A DNA stretch of 64,000 bases from Pseudomonas saponiphila (lineage in GTDB: Bacteria; Pseudomonadota; Gammaproteobacteria; Pseudomonadales; Pseudomonadaceae), in the NCBI RefSeq assembly GCF_900105185.1, contig NZ_FNTJ01000002.1, forward strand, positions 744,001 to 808,000, given 5' to 3'. The translations under genes were made by a program, and so were the position numbers. This document shows positions 27,293-37,693 of the stretch, piece after piece. The stretch's first letter is position 1. The number at the start of each line of letters is the position of its first letter. The notes under the pieces were generated by a model that searched no databases, was not told where the DNA came from, and saw only the letters and a program-made list of their open reading frames with translations.

Positions 27293-28264
27293 ATGCAGAC
27301 TTTGTACCCGCAGATCAAACCCTATGCCCGGCACGATCTGGCTGTCGACGAGCCCCATGTGCTGTATGTCGACGAAAGCGGTTCACCGGAAGGTTTGCCG
27401 GTGGTGTTCATTCATGGCGGGCCGGGGGCCGGCTGCGATGCCTCCAGCCGCTGCTACTTCGATCCGAACCTGTACCGTATCGTCACCTTCGACCAGCGCG
27501 GTTGCGGGCGCTCCACCCCTCACGCCAGCCTGGAAAACAACACCACCTGGGACCTGGTGGCCGACCTTGAGCGGATTCGCCAGCACCTGGGCATCGACAA
27601 ATGGGTGCTGTTTGGCGGTTCCTGGGGTTCGACCCTGGCCCTGGCCTACGCGCAAGCCCATCCTGATCGGGTGCTGGGGCTGATCGTGCGGGGGATCTTC
27701 CTGGCCCGTCCCCAGGAAATCCAGTGGTACTACCAGTGTGGCGCCAGCCGCCTGTTCCCCGACTACTGGCAGGACTATGTGGCGCCGATTCCCCTGGAGG
27801 AGCGCCACGATCTGGTCAGTGCCTTCCACAAGCGCCTGACCGGCACCGACCAGATCGCCCAGATGCATGCGGCCAAGGCCTGGTCCGGCTGGGAAGGGCG
27901 CACCGCGACCCTGCGTCCCAATCCGTTGGTGGTGGACCGTTTCTCCGAGCCGCAGCGAGCGCTGTCGATCGCCCGGATCGAATGCCATTACTTCATCAAT
28001 AATGCCTTCCTCGAACCCGACCAGCTGATCCGCGACATGGGCAAGATCGCCCATCTGCCCGGGGTCATCGTGCATGGTCGCTACGACGTGATCTGCCCGC
28101 TGGACAATGCCTGGGAACTGCATCAGGCCTGGCCCAACAGCGAACTGCAGGTGATACGCGACGCAGGTCACGCTGCGTCCGAGCCGGGCATCACCGATGC
28201 CCTGGTGCGTGCCACTGATCAGATGGCACGGCGCCTCCTCGACCTGCCGCCCGAAGAAGCATGA
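27293..28264 (+). CDS. pip: Proline iminopeptidase
   Basis: 323 residues from ATG at 27293, which has CGGAG upstream; ATG at 27227 in the same frame lacks one. Alpha/beta hydrolase of peptidase family S33 that removes N-terminal proline from peptides in the cytoplasm. HGGPGAG (residues 41-47) is the oxyanion loop and GGSWGS holds nucleophile Ser110. Asp in HGRYDVICP and His in [10 protein letters not shown] complete the triad. It overlaps dtd by four bases. Confidence 0.96.
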   Translation: MQTLYPQIKPYARHDLAVDEPHVLYVDESGSPEGLPVVFIHGGPGAGCDASSRCYFDPNLYRIVTFDQRGCGRSTPHASLENNTTWDLVADLERIRQHLGIDKWVLFGGSWGSTLALAYAQAHPDRVLGLIVRGIFLARPQEIQWYYQCGASRLFPDYWQDYVAPIPLEERHDLVSAFHKRLTGTDQIAQMHAAKAWSGWEGRTATLRPNPLVVDRFSEPQRALSIARIECHYFINNAFLEPDQLIRDMGKIAHLPGVIVHGRYDVICPLDNAWELHQAWPNSELQVIRDAGHAASEPGITDALVRATDQMARRLLDLPPEEA

Positions 28265-28698
28265 AGGGGCTGTTGCAACGCGTAACCGGCGCGCGGGTCG
28301 AGGTGGCCGGGGAAATCGTCGGCGCGGTGGACCAGGGGTTGCTGGTGCTGGTGGCGGTGGAGCCCGAGGACACTCGGGCCAGCGCCGACAAACTTCTGCA
28401 TAAGCTGCTTAACTATCGGGTGTTCAGCGATGCTGAAGGCAAGATGAACCTGTCCCTGACCGATGTGCAGGGCGGGTTGCTGCTGGTGTCGCAATTCACC
28501 CTGGCAGCGGACACCAAGAGCGGGTTGCGTCCAAGCTTTTCCACGGCCGCGCCACCCGCCCTTGGCGAGGAGCTTTTTGACTATCTGGTAGTGAAGGCGC
28601 AACAGTTGCATGGCAAAGTGGCATCAGGGCGTTTCGGCGCGGACATGCAGGTGCATCTGGTCAATGACGGCCCGGTAACCTTCCTGTTACAGACCTGA
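28261..28698 (+). CDS. dtd: D-aminoacyl-tRNA deacylase
   Basis: 145 residues. Removes D-amino acids wrongly attached to tRNA, and glycine from tRNA-Ala. The two active-site motifs are intact: SQFTLAAD near residues 78-85 and the GPVT block (NDGPVTFLL) at the C terminus. Start overlaps the pip stop (ATGA), so the pair is coupled. Confidence 0.97.
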   Translation: MKGLLQRVTGARVEVAGEIVGAVDQGLLVLVAVEPEDTRASADKLLHKLLNYRVFSDAEGKMNLSLTDVQGGLLLVSQFTLAADTKSGLRPSFSTAAPPALGEELFDYLVVKAQQLHGKVASGRFGADMQVHLVNDGPVTFLLQT

Positions 28699-28905
28699 AA
28701 ACGCCTGAAACAGCTTTTTCCACCGAATTGCGGCGCAAACAGCTGTTTTTCGCGATAAATACTTTGTTACCCCTGATGCGTTGTAACGCGGGCTACTAGA
28801 TAATCGCGCGCTACGGGGATCAGCGTTCGTTGGTCCATTTTGACTTAAGTAGAGACTTGTCCACGGCCGCTTGGGGAATCATTTAGCCCCATCGGAGTCG
28901 GAACA

Positions 28906-28932
28906 ATGCTCGCCAACCTGGCATATAGATAG
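28906..28932 (+). CDS. Possible 8-codon leader peptide before opgG
   Basis: ATG at 28906 with GGAG at 28894-28897 (spacing eight) encodes MLANLAYR and stops at 28932, 42 bp before opgG. The rest of the 276-bp gap between dtd and opgG (28699-28974) shows no other gene. The peptide has no attenuator codon run, so it may be chance; the good ribosome-binding site is the only support. Confidence 0.3.
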   Translation: MLANLAYR

Positions 28933-28974
28933 CTGGCCGTTGGTTTTTTGATCTGTTTTCGGCGAGGGTTGCTC

Positions 28975-30798
28975 GTGATTGTTAGTCCCTGTAATGCACC
29001 AAACTTGTTTGCCAAACGGTTACGAAACGCACTGGTGACGGGCTCTGCGCTGGTCTGCCTGTTCGGTGCCGGTCAACTCATGGCATTCAATCTGGATGAT
29101 GTGTCGGCCAAGGCCAAGGACCTGGCCGGGCAGAAGTACGAGGCCCCGCGCAGTAACCTGCCGAACGAGTTCCGTGAGATGAAGTTCGCGGACTACCAGA
29201 AAATCCGCTTCCTCAGCGAAAAAGCCGAATGGGCCGATCAGAAGACCCCGTTCAAGCTGTCGTTCTATCACCAGGGCATGCACTTCGACACGCCGGTGAA
29301 GATCAACGAGATCAGCGCCAACACCGTATCCGAGATCAAGTACGACCCGAACCGTTTCGATTTCGGCGACGTGAAGTTCGATCCCAAGGCCACCGAGAAG
29401 CTCGGCTACGCCGGTTTCCGTGTGCTGTACCCGATCAACAAGGCTGACAAGCAAGACGAAATCATGACCATGCTCGGCGCCAGCTACTTCCGCGTCGTCG
29501 GCAAGGGTCATACCTATGGCCTGTCCGCCCGGGGCCTGGCGATCGATACCGCCTTGCCGTCCGGCGAAGAATTCCCGCGTTTCAGCGAATTCTGGATCCA
29601 GCAGCCCAAGCCGACCGACAAGCACCTGGTGATCTACGCCCTGCTGGACTCGCCACGGGCCACCGGCGCCTATCGCCTGACCCTGCGTCCGGGCGCCGAC
29701 ACCATCGTCGACGTCAAGGCCCGGGTGTTCCTGCGGGACAAGGTCGGCAAGCTGGGCCTGGCCCCGCTGACCAGCATGTACCTGTTCGGCGCCAACCAGC
29801 CGTCGAAAGTCCTCAACTACCGTCGCGAGCTGCATGACTCCAGCGGCCTGTCGATCCATGCCGGCAATGGCGAGTGGATCTGGCGTCCGCTGAACAACCC
29901 GAAACACCTGGCCGTGAGCAACTTCTCGGTGGAAAATCCGCGTGGTTTCGGCCTGCTGCAGCGTGGCCGCGACTTCAGCCACTATGAAGACCTCGACGAC
30001 CGCTACGACAAGCGTCCAAGTGCCTGGATCGAGCCGAAGGGCGACTGGGGCAAGGGCACCGTCGACCTGGTAGAGATCCCGACAGCGGACGAAACCAACG
30101 ACAACATCGTGGCGTTCTGGAACCCGGAAAAACAGCCGGAACCAGGCCAGCCGCTGGACTACGCCTACCGTCTGCACTGGACTATCGACGAAGCCGCCCT
30201 GCATTCCCCGGACAGCGCCTGGGTGCAACAGACCCTGCGTTCCACCGGCGACGTCAAGCAGTCCAACCTGATCCGTCAACCCGATGGCAGCGTGGCTTAC
30301 CTGGTGGACTTCCAGGGCCCGTCCCTGGCGGCATTGCCGGAGAACGCCGAAGTTCGCAGCCAGGTCAGCGTCGGCGACAACGCCGAGCTGGTGGAAAACA
30401 GCGTGCGCTACAACCCGGAAACCAAGGGCTGGCGCCTGACTCTGCGCATGAAGATCAAGGACGCGAGCAAGTCCACCGAGATGCGCGCCGCCCTGGTCCG
30501 TGACATTGCCCAGCCCGAGCCGGCCAAGGCCTCGATGCCGAACTCCAACTCTTCTGTGGCCAAGGCCGACAAACTCGCCGCCAAGCAGCAGGAGAAGAAG
30601 GACAAGGAAGCCGCCGCAGCCGCCGCCAAGCTGGCTGAAGCCAAACCGGCCAAGGATGCCAAGAGCGCCAAGGACAAGGACCACAAAGACGCCAAGCAGC
30701 CTGCTGCTGCCGAAGCGGCCCCTGCCACACCGGAACCGGTTAAAACTGAACAAGTCCTGACCGAGACCTGGAGCTATCAGTTGCCTGCCGATGAGTAA
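28975..30798 (+). CDS. opgG: Periplasmic glucan biosynthesis protein OpgG
   Basis: 607 residues from GTG at 28975, where GAGGG precedes and the N terminus VIVSPCNAP fits Pseudomonas OpgG; an upstream in-frame start at 28948 is less likely. Signal peptide to about residue 38 (ending LMA). The mature protein is the two-domain beta-sandwich OpgG that acts on glucan chains in the periplasm, probably shaping branches. Compared with E. coli OpgG (511 residues) there is a long Lys/Ala/Asp/Glu-rich insert at about residues 516-590, after which the last strand [12 protein letters not shown] resumes. It overlaps opgH by eight bases. Confidence 0.94.
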   Translation: MIVSPCNAPNLFAKRLRNALVTGSALVCLFGAGQLMAFNLDDVSAKAKDLAGQKYEAPRSNLPNEFREMKFADYQKIRFLSEKAEWADQKTPFKLSFYHQGMHFDTPVKINEISANTVSEIKYDPNRFDFGDVKFDPKATEKLGYAGFRVLYPINKADKQDEIMTMLGASYFRVVGKGHTYGLSARGLAIDTALPSGEEFPRFSEFWIQQPKPTDKHLVIYALLDSPRATGAYRLTLRPGADTIVDVKARVFLRDKVGKLGLAPLTSMYLFGANQPSKVLNYRRELHDSSGLSIHAGNGEWIWRPLNNPKHLAVSNFSVENPRGFGLLQRGRDFSHYEDLDDRYDKRPSAWIEPKGDWGKGTVDLVEIPTADETNDNIVAFWNPEKQPEPGQPLDYAYRLHWTIDEAALHSPDSAWVQQTLRSTGDVKQSNLIRQPDGSVAYLVDFQGPSLAALPENAEVRSQVSVGDNAELVENSVRYNPETKGWRLTLRMKIKDASKSTEMRAALVRDIAQPEPAKASMPNSNSSVAKADKLAAKQQEKKDKEAAAAAAKLAEAKPAKDAKSAKDKDHKDAKQPAAAEAAPATPEPVKTEQVLTETWSYQLPADE

Positions 30799-33361
30799 CT
30801 CTCAACTACAGCCAGAGTCTCTTGCCGAGTACCTGGCGCACCTGCCGATGTCGGACCAGCAGCGCGCGGAACTCGCGGGCTGCCAGTCCTTCAGCGAATT
30901 GCACCAACGCCTGTCGTCAGGCACCTTCGACGCTCCCACCGATGCCGCCCAGGCCTCGGTGGGCCAGCGCCTGAACATGAGCACCGCCGCCGAACTTGAA
31001 GAGGCGGAGATGCTCGGTGTCGACGCCGAAGGCCGGGTCTGCCTCAAGGCCACGCCGCCTATCCGCCGCACCAAGGTGGTGCCGGAGCCATGGCGCACCA
31101 ATATCCTGGTGCGTGGCTGGCGGCGCCTGACCGGGCGCAGCAACCCGCCAGCGCCGAAGAAGGACGAGCGCGTACTGCCGGCTGCCCGCTGGCGCACCGT
31201 GGGGTCGATCCGGCGCTACATCCTGCTGCTGTTGATGCTTGGCCAGACCATCGTCGCCGGCTGGTACATGAAAGGCATCATGCCGTACCAGGGCTGGTCG
31301 TTCGTCGACCTGGAAGAGGTCATGCACCAGCCGCTGATGCAGACCGCCCAGCAAGTGCTGCCCTATGCCCTGCAGACCAGCATCCTGATTCTGTTCGGGA
31401 TTCTGTTCTGCTGGGTTTCTGCAGGTTTCTGGACCGCCCTGATGGGCTTCCTGGAACTCTTGACCGGTCACGACAAGTACCGCATTTCCGGGGCCAGTGC
31501 CGGCAACGAGCCGATCCCCAAGGATGCGCGCACCGCCCTGGTCATGCCGATCTGCAACGAAGACGTGCCGCGGGTGTTTGCCGGCCTGCGGGCGACTTTC
31601 GAGTCGGTGGCGGCCACCGGTGACCTGGATCGCTTCGACTTCTTCGTCTTGAGCGACAGTAACGACAGCGATATCTGCGTCGCCGAGCAGCAGGCCTGGC
31701 TGGATGTCTGCCGCGAAGCCAAGGGCTTCGGCAAGATCTTCTATCGCCGGCGCCGTCGCCGGGTGAAGCGCAAGAGCGGCAACCTCGACGACTTCTGCCG
31801 TCGCTGGGGCGGCGACTACAAATACATGGTGGTGCTCGACGCCGACAGCGTGATGAGCGGCGAATGCCTGACCAGCCTGGTACGCCTGATGGAAGCCACG
31901 CCGGACGCCGGGATCATCCAGACCGCGCCACGGGCCTCGGGCATGGACACCCTGTATGCGCGCATGCAGCAGTTCGCCACCCGGGTCTACGGCCCGCTGT
32001 TCACCGCTGGCCTGCACTTCTGGCAGTTGGGTGAGTCCCACTACTGGGGCCATAACGCGATCATCCGCATGCAGCCGTTCATCGAGCACTGCGCCCTGGC
32101 GCCGTTGCCCGGTAAGGGTGCCTTCGCCGGTGCGATCCTGTCCCACGACTTCGTCGAAGCTGCGCTGATGCGCCGTGCCGGTTGGGGTGTGTGGATTGCC
32201 TACGACCTGCCGGGCAGCTACGAAGAACTGCCGCCGAACCTGCTGGACGAGCTCAAGCGTGACCGTCGCTGGTGCCACGGCAACCTGATGAACTTCCGCC
32301 TGTTCCTGGTCAAGGGCATGCACCCGGTGCACCGCGCGGTGTTCCTCACCGGGGTGATGTCCTACCTGTCGGCGCCGTTGTGGTTCTTCTTCCTGGTGCT
32401 GTCCACGGCCCTGCTGGCGGTCAACACCCTGATGGAGCCGCAGTACTTCCTCGAACCGCGGCAGCTGTATCCGCTGTGGCCGCAGTGGCACCCGGACAAG
32501 GCCATCGCGCTGTTCTCCACCACCATCGTGCTGCTGTTCCTGCCGAAGCTCTTGAGCATCATCCTGATCTGGGCCAAGGGCGCGAAAGAGTTCGGCGGCA
32601 AGTTCAAGGTGACCCTGTCGATGCTCCTGGAGATGCTGTTCTCCATGCTGCTGGCGCCGGTGCGGATGATTTTCCACACCCGTTTCGTTCTGGCCGCGTT
32701 CCTTGGCTGGGCCGCGACCTGGAACTCGCCGCAGCGTGACGACGACTCCACGCCATGGAGCGAAGCGGTGCGCCGCCATGGTCCGCAGACCCTGCTGGGC
32801 TTCTGCTGGGCACTGCTGGTGATCTGGCTGAACCCGAGCTTCCTCTGGTGGCTGGTGCCGATCGTCGGTTCGCTGATGTTGTCGATCCCGGTGTCGGTGA
32901 TCTCCAGCCGAGTCGGCCTGGGCCTGAAGTCCCGTGACGAAAGCCTGTTCCTGATCCCCGAGGAATATGCTCCGCCCCAGGCGCTGCTGGCCACCGACCA
33001 GTACACCCACGAGAACCGCTGGCATGCGCTCAACGACGGCTTTATCCGGGCCGTGGTCGATCCGCAGCAGAACGCCCTGGCCTGTGCCCTGGCGACGTCC
33101 CGTCATACCCAGGCCGAGCCGATCGAATGGCTGCGTCAGGAACGGGTGCGCCACGCCCTCAAAGCCGGGCCGGCGGCCTTGAACAACAGCGAGCGCCTGG
33201 CGCTGTTGAGCGATCCGGTGGCCCTGGGACGCCTGCACGAGCAGGTCTGGAGCGAGGGCCATAGCGAATGGCTGAGCGCCTGGCGCCAGTCGGTGGATAC
33301 CGATCCCCATGCCCCCCTGCTACCGTTGCAGCCGCTGAACGCGGTGCCGCAACCGGCCTGA
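30791..33361 (+). CDS. opgH: Glucans biosynthesis glucosyltransferase OpgH
   Basis: 856 residues, inner-membrane family GT2 enzyme that polymerises beta-1,2-glucan from UDP-glucose and passes it to the periplasm. It has an N-terminal cytoplasmic region with a Pro/Arg-rich part, membrane helices near residues 138 and 195, the GT2 domain with the catalytic Asp motif VLDADS near residue 350, and [10 protein letters not shown] (the Q/RxxRW-type motif) near 487. Several helices follow. Start overlaps the opgG stop by eight bases, so the two proteins are coupled. Osmoregulated glucans affect motility, envelope stress and virulence. Confidence 0.96.
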   Translation: MSNSQLQPESLAEYLAHLPMSDQQRAELAGCQSFSELHQRLSSGTFDAPTDAAQASVGQRLNMSTAAELEEAEMLGVDAEGRVCLKATPPIRRTKVVPEPWRTNILVRGWRRLTGRSNPPAPKKDERVLPAARWRTVGSIRRYILLLLMLGQTIVAGWYMKGIMPYQGWSFVDLEEVMHQPLMQTAQQVLPYALQTSILILFGILFCWVSAGFWTALMGFLELLTGHDKYRISGASAGNEPIPKDARTALVMPICNEDVPRVFAGLRATFESVAATGDLDRFDFFVLSDSNDSDICVAEQQAWLDVCREAKGFGKIFYRRRRRRVKRKSGNLDDFCRRWGGDYKYMVVLDADSVMSGECLTSLVRLMEATPDAGIIQTAPRASGMDTLYARMQQFATRVYGPLFTAGLHFWQLGESHYWGHNAIIRMQPFIEHCALAPLPGKGAFAGAILSHDFVEAALMRRAGWGVWIAYDLPGSYEELPPNLLDELKRDRRWCHGNLMNFRLFLVKGMHPVHRAVFLTGVMSYLSAPLWFFFLVLSTALLAVNTLMEPQYFLEPRQLYPLWPQWHPDKAIALFSTTIVLLFLPKLLSIILIWAKGAKEFGGKFKVTLSMLLEMLFSMLLAPVRMIFHTRFVLAAFLGWAATWNSPQRDDDSTPWSEAVRRHGPQTLLGFCWALLVIWLNPSFLWWLVPIVGSLMLSIPVSVISSRVGLGLKSRDESLFLIPEEYAPPQALLATDQYTHENRWHALNDGFIRAVVDPQQNALACALATSRHTQAEPIEWLRQERVRHALKAGPAALNNSERLALLSDPVALGRLHEQVWSEGHSEWLSAWRQSVDTDPHAPLLPLQPLNAVPQPA

Positions 33362-33365
33362 AGCC

Positions 33366-33397
33366 AACGCCCTTGAGCTCCTGCTCAAGGGCGTTTT
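33366..33397 (+). terminator. Intrinsic terminator after opgGH
   Basis: 13-bp perfect stem AACGCCCTTGAGC / GCTCAAGGGCGTT with loop TCCT, ending in TTTT, five bases after the opgH stop. Confidence 0.93.
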
Positions 33398-33585
33398 GCT
33401 GTGTGCGGCCAATCGTCTTCGTCCCCTTGGCAGGCAACAAAAATCCTTGTGCAAATGGCCGAGTGCGTTAGCATCGCACCCGCAAATTTCTGTGCGTGAT
33501 CGATAACGGCTTGATCGTCGGGGATTTTCCTTTCCAGGCCCGCCGCGTGCAGACACCACAATAAAATGGCTTCAGGGGACTTGAG

Positions 33586-34383
33586 ATGAAGAAGTATCTT
33601 TCGCTGCTGCTGGCAGGCGCTGCCGCCATGCTGGCGGTCAATACCGCCCAGGCCGGCGCCATCGATGATGCGGTCAAGCGCGGCACGCTGAAAGTCGGCA
33701 TGGACCCGACCTACATGCCGTTCGAAATGACCAACAAGCGTGGCGAAATCATCGGCTTCGAAGTCGATCTGCTCAAGGCCATGGCCAAGTCCATGGGGGT
33801 CAAGCTGGAGATGGTTTCCACCGGCTATGACGGCATCATCCCGGCCCTGCTGACCGACAAGTTCGACATGATCGGCAGCGGCATGACCCTGACCCAGGAA
33901 CGCAACCTGCGCCTGAACTTCAGCGAACCCTTCATCGTGGTCGGCCAGACCCTGCTGATCCGCAAGGAGCTGGAAGGCACCATCAAGTCCTACAAGGACC
34001 TGAACAGCGCCGATTACCGCATCACCTCCAAACTGGGCACCACTGGTGAAATGGTCGCCAAGAAGCTGATCGCCAAGGCCAAGTACCACGGCTACGACAA
34101 CGAGCAGGAAGCGGTGCTGGACGTGGTCAACGGCAAGGCCGACGCCTTCATCTATGACGCCCCGTACAACGTGGTGGCCGTCAACAAGGTAGGCAATGGC
34201 AAGCTGGTATTCCTCGACAAGCCGTTCACCTACGAGCCGCTGGCCTTCGGTCTGAAGAAGGGCGACTACGACAGCATCAACTTCATCAACAACTTCCTGC
34301 ACCAGATTCACGAAGACGGCACCTACGATCGCATCCATGACAAGTGGTTCAAGAGCACCGAGTGGCTCAAGGACATGGAATAG
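33586..34383 (+). CDS. Polar amino-acid ABC transporter, substrate-binding protein
   Basis: 265 residues. Signal peptide residues 1-23 (AQA). The mature protein is a family 3 solute-binding protein with the opening block GTLKVGMDPTYMPFEM and the later GFEVDLLKAMAK, GYDGIIPALLTDKFDMI and the glycine-rich hinge. The Arg expected to bind the ligand carboxylate lies in MTLTQERNLRLNFSEPF. The ligand is a polar amino acid, which one is not clear. Permease and ATPase genes follow. The set corresponds in place to PA5074-PA5076 (from memory). Confidence 0.93.
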   Translation: MKKYLSLLLAGAAAMLAVNTAQAGAIDDAVKRGTLKVGMDPTYMPFEMTNKRGEIIGFEVDLLKAMAKSMGVKLEMVSTGYDGIIPALLTDKFDMIGSGMTLTQERNLRLNFSEPFIVVGQTLLIRKELEGTIKSYKDLNSADYRITSKLGTTGEMVAKKLIAKAKYHGYDNEQEAVLDVVNGKADAFIYDAPYNVVAVNKVGNGKLVFLDKPFTYEPLAFGLKKGDYDSINFINNFLHQIHEDGTYDRIHDKWFKSTEWLKDME

Positions 34384-34408
34384 GTATCAGGTAACTGATG
34401 TGCGGTTG

Positions 34409-34472
34409 ATCGCGAGCAAGCTCGCTCCTACAGGGCGTACCGCGTTTTTGTAGGAGCGAGTTTGCTCGCGAT
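34409..34472. repeat. REP pair (GCGAGC type) inside the ABC operon
   Basis: Units 34409-34431 and 34450-34472 face each other between the binding-protein gene and the permease gene. Such a hairpin can protect the 5' message, keeping binding protein in excess over the membrane parts. Confidence 0.88.
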
Positions 34473-34530
34473 GAGGCCCGCCTGGGCTCTGCCGAACCTC
34501 CCCCCGCTGCAAACCGCTGGAACCTGCAAA

Positions 34531-35493
34531 GTGAACAAACAGAAAAAAGCCCAATGGCCCTGGCACGTGCTGACCGTGCTGGTGCTGATCGGTCTGGCTG
34601 GCGCGTTGTACTACGCCACTTCGTTGATGTCCTACGAATGGCGCTGGAACCGCGTCCCCCAGTACTTCGCCTATCAGGCTGAAGAGTCCCAGCGGGCGGC
34701 GGAGATATCCACCGTCGCCGAAGTGGTGCGCCAGGGTGGCAAGGCACAGGTCACCCTGCGCGGTGAGTCGGGTGCCGAGCAGCATCTGAGCGTCGATGAA
34801 AGCAGCCTGCAGGTGGCCAACGGCGATGACGTGGCCGAGGGCGATGTCATCGGCGTGACCCGGCACTGGGCCGCGGGGCCGCTGTTGTGGGGCCTGTGGA
34901 CCACCCTGTGGTTGTCGGTGGTGTCCGGGGTGCTGGGGTTGATCATCGGCCTGGGCACCGGCCTGTGCCGCCTGTCGAACAACCCGACCCTGCGCGACCT
35001 GTCGACGATCTATGTCGAGCTGGTGCGGGGCACGCCGCTGCTGGTGCAGATCTTCATCTTCTATTTCTTCATCGGCACGGTGCTCAACCTGTCCCGGGAG
35101 TTTGCCGGGATCGCCGCGCTGTCGCTGTTCACCGGGGCTTATGTGGCGGAGATCGTCCGTGCCGGGGTGCAGTCCATCGCCCGCGGCCAGAACGAAGCCG
35201 CCCGCTCCCTGGGGCTCAGCGCCGGCCAGTCGATGCGCCATGTGGTGCTGCCCCAGGCCTTCAAGCGGGTGCTGCCGCCCCTGGCCGGGCAGTTCATCAG
35301 CCTGGTCAAGGACACCTCGCTGGTGTCGGTGATCGCCATCACCGAGCTGCTCAAGAGCGGCCGGGAAGTCATCACCACCTCGTTCTCGCCGTTCGAAATC
35401 CTGTTCTGTGTGGCGGGCCTGTATTTGTTGATCAACCTGCCGCTGTCGAAGATGGCCAGCCGGCTTGAGCGGAGGCTCGCGCAAAGTGATTGA
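34531..35493 (+). CDS. Polar amino-acid ABC transporter permease
   Basis: 320 residues from GTG at 34531; upstream in-frame ATGs fall in the REP hairpin. It is longer than the usual 220-240. A first membrane helix (about residues 10-30) is followed by about 85 extra residues predicted to face the periplasm ([15 protein letters not shown] to VIGVTRHWA). Then comes the standard HisM-type permease domain with [20 protein letters not shown] and the EAA loop [23 protein letters not shown]. The ribosome-binding site is weak. Its stop overlaps the start of the ATPase gene. Confidence 0.92.
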   Translation: MNKQKKAQWPWHVLTVLVLIGLAGALYYATSLMSYEWRWNRVPQYFAYQAEESQRAAEISTVAEVVRQGGKAQVTLRGESGAEQHLSVDESSLQVANGDDVAEGDVIGVTRHWAAGPLLWGLWTTLWLSVVSGVLGLIIGLGTGLCRLSNNPTLRDLSTIYVELVRGTPLLVQIFIFYFFIGTVLNLSREFAGIAALSLFTGAYVAEIVRAGVQSIARGQNEAARSLGLSAGQSMRHVVLPQAFKRVLPPLAGQFISLVKDTSLVSVIAITELLKSGREVITTSFSPFEILFCVAGLYLLINLPLSKMASRLERRLAQSD

Positions 35494-36220
35494 AGTCCGC
35501 GATCTGGTAAAAGTCTTCGACACCCGCGGCCAGGTGGTGCGCGCGGTGGATAACGTCACCACCCGAGTGGCCAAGGGCGAGGTGCTGGTGGTGATCGGTC
35601 CTTCCGGTTCCGGCAAGTCGACCTTCCTGCGCTGCCTCAATGGCCTGGAGGAGTTCGACTCGGGCTCGGTGAGCATCGACGGCCTGCAACTGGCCGATCC
35701 CAAGACCGACGTGAACGCCTATCGCCGGGAAGTCGGCATGGTGTTCCAGCATTTCAACCTGTTTCCCCACATGACCGTGCTGGAAAACCTCTGCCTGGCG
35801 CAGAAGGTGGTGCGCAAGCGCGGCAAGCAGGAGCGCGAGGCCAAGGCCCTGGCGCTGCTGGAGAAGGTCGGTATCGCGCAGAAGGCCCATGAGTTTCCTT
35901 CACGGCTTTCCGGCGGTCAGCAGCAGCGGGTGGCGATCGCCCGGGCCCTGGCGATGGAGCCCAAGGTGATGCTGTTCGACGAGCCGACCTCGGCCCTGGA
36001 CCCGGAAATGGTCGGCGAGGTGCTGGACGTGATGAAGACCCTGGCCCAGGAAGGCATGACCATGGTTTGCGTCACCCACGAGATGGGCTTTGCCCGGGAA
36101 GTGGCGAATCGGGTGCTGTTCTTCGATCACGGCAAGCTGCTGGAAGATGCGGCGCCGGATGTGTTCTTCGAGGCGCCGAAAGACCCTCGGGCCCAGGCTT
36201 TCCTGCGTCAGGTGCTGTAG
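35486..36220 (+). CDS. Polar amino-acid ABC transporter ATP-binding protein
   Basis: 244 residues from GTG at 35486, which has GGAGG at 35472-35476; a TTG 21 bases upstream in the same frame is less likely. Walker A GPSGSGKS (residues 38-45), Q-loop [11 protein letters not shown], signature [15 protein letters not shown], Walker [15 protein letters not shown]-loop VCVTHEM. It is a GlnQ/HisP-type ATPase that energises the importer encoded upstream. It overlaps the permease gene by eight bases. Confidence 0.95.
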   Translation: MIEVRDLVKVFDTRGQVVRAVDNVTTRVAKGEVLVVIGPSGSGKSTFLRCLNGLEEFDSGSVSIDGLQLADPKTDVNAYRREVGMVFQHFNLFPHMTVLENLCLAQKVVRKRGKQEREAKALALLEKVGIAQKAHEFPSRLSGGQQQRVAIARALAMEPKVMLFDEPTSALDPEMVGEVLDVMKTLAQEGMTMVCVTHEMGFAREVANRVLFFDHGKLLEDAAPDVFFEAPKDPRAQAFLRQVL

Positions 36221-36223
36221 GCC

Positions 36224-36276
36224 TTCGCCGGCAAGCCGGCTCCTACAGGGGATGTAGGAGCCGGCTTGCCGGCAAA
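36224..36276. repeat. REP pair (GCCGGC type)
   Basis: Two facing units separated by nine bases, between the convergent ends of the ABC operon (stop 36220) and the second chemoreceptor gene (stop 36282). Confidence 0.92.
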
Positions 36277-36281
36277 GCGAC

Positions 36282-36850
36282 TCAGACCCGGAAACGCCCC
36301 ACCAGGCTCTGCAAGTGAATCCCCAAGCGTGCCAGCTCGGCGCTGGAGGCCGCGGTTTCCTCGCTGGCCGATGATGTCTGTTCGGACACATCCCGCACAT
36401 TCAACACACTGCGATTGATCTCTTCGGCGACGGCACTCTGCTGCTCGGCGGCGGCGGCGATCTGCTGGTTCATCGCCTGGATCGCCGACACGGTGCGGGT
36501 GATGTTCTCCAGGGAACCGCCGGCCCGGCGGGTCAGCTCGACGCTGCTGTCGCTCAGGCTGCGGCTGGTGTCCAGGGTGCTGGCCACTTGCTGGGTGCCG
36601 CTTTGCAGGCCGACGATCAGCTCGGCGATTTCCTCGGTGGATTGCTGGGTGCGTTGGGCCAGGCTGCGCACCTCGTCCGCGACCACGGCGAAACCGCGTC
36701 CGGCTTCACCGGCTCGGGCGGCTTCGATGGCGGCGTTGAGGGCCAGCAGGTTGGTCTGCTGGGCCACGGACTTGATCACGTCCAGCACGCTGCCGATCTT
36801 GTCGCTTTCCTGCTTGAGGTGGCCCATGGCTTCGGTGGAGTTGCCCACCT
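36282..36850 (-). pseudogene. Chemoreceptor (HBM-type MCP), 3' fragment cut by IS21 element
   Basis: Carries the signalling end of a methyl-accepting chemotaxis protein: [20 protein letters not shown] and the rest of the hairpin tip, then the C-terminal methylation helix ending in LVGRFRV. The upstream part lies at 39492-40844. Removing the IS and one 5-bp duplication joins them in frame ([17 protein letters not shown]) to give 638 residues, the size of HBM receptors such as McpS. The fragment by itself has no start of its own; a Met at 36947 inside the IS could give a short hybrid. Confidence 0.93.
36846..36850. repeat. Target-site duplication, IS copy 2, left
   Basis: CACCT outside the left IS end, matched by CACCT at 39492-39496. 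Five bases here against six at copy 1. Confidence 0.88.
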
Positions 36851-36943
36851 TGCGGATTTCGGTGAACGTGACCGAGCGTTTCGCTAATACGTGACCGGTG
36901 CTTCCACCCCGGTTGCGCGGGTTCTGGATTGTAATCGCATCGG

Positions 36944-37693
36944 TCACGATGCGGCTTGTTCCTCGGCTTTTTTTCGGCGCAGCGACTCGCCTTTCATCGT
37001 CAGTCGGTAGGCGTTGTGCACCAGGCGGTCGAGGATGGCATCGGCCAGGGTCGGGTCGTTGATCCAGCCGTGCCAGTGCTCGATGGGCAGTTGGCTCGTC
37101 AGGATGGTGGAGCGGCTGCCAGCGCGGTCGTCGATCACCTCCAGCAGGTCATGCCGGGCTCCTTCCTCCAGCGGGGCTAGCGCCCAGTCGTCCAGCACCA
37201 GGACGTCGACCTTTGCCAGCTGTTGCAGGGTACGGCCGAAGCTGCCGTCGCCATGAGCGATGCGCAGTTGTTCCAGCAGGCGCGGGGTGCGCAGGTACAG
37301 GGTGCTATAGCCCTGGCGGCAGGCCTGGTTGCCCAGGGCGCAGGCCAGCCAGGTTTTGCCGGCACCGGTCGGGCCGGTCAGCAGCAGGTTGTGCTGCTGG
37401 CGGATCCAGTCGCCACTGGCCAGGGTGGCGATCAGACGCTCGTCCAGGGCGCGTCCGGTGCGGCGGTCGAGATCTTCCAGGCAGGCGTTGGCGTACTTGA
37501 GCTTGGCCTTCTTGCGCAGCCGTACCAGGCGCTGGTTGTCACGCCAGGCCAGTTCGCGGTCGAGCAGTAGGCCGAGGCGTTCATCGAAGCTCAGGCTGTG
37601 GCTGGCCGGCAGCGTCCATTGCTCTTCCAGGGCGCGGGCCATGCCGTCCAGGCGTAGCTGGTGCAGTTGATTCAGGGTGTGTTGCGGCATCAT
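36944..37693 (-). CDS. istB: IS21-family helper ATPase IstB, copy 2
   Basis: 249 residues, identical in translation to copy 1 (7050-7799), with intact Walker A and B. Start chosen at the paired Met codons (37693), inside the end of istA. Confidence 0.95.
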   Translation of the reverse strand: MMPQHTLNQLHQLRLDGMARALEEQWTLPASHSLSFDERLGLLLDRELAWRDNQRLVRLRKKAKLKYANACLEDLDRRTGRALDERLIATLASGDWIRQQHNLLLTGPTGAGKTWLACALGNQACRQGYSTLYLRTPRLLEQLRIAHGDGSFGRTLQQLAKVDVLVLDDWALAPLEEGARHDLLEVIDDRAGSRSTILTSQLPIEHWHGWINDPTLADAILDRLVHNAYRLTMKGESLRRKKAEEQAAS

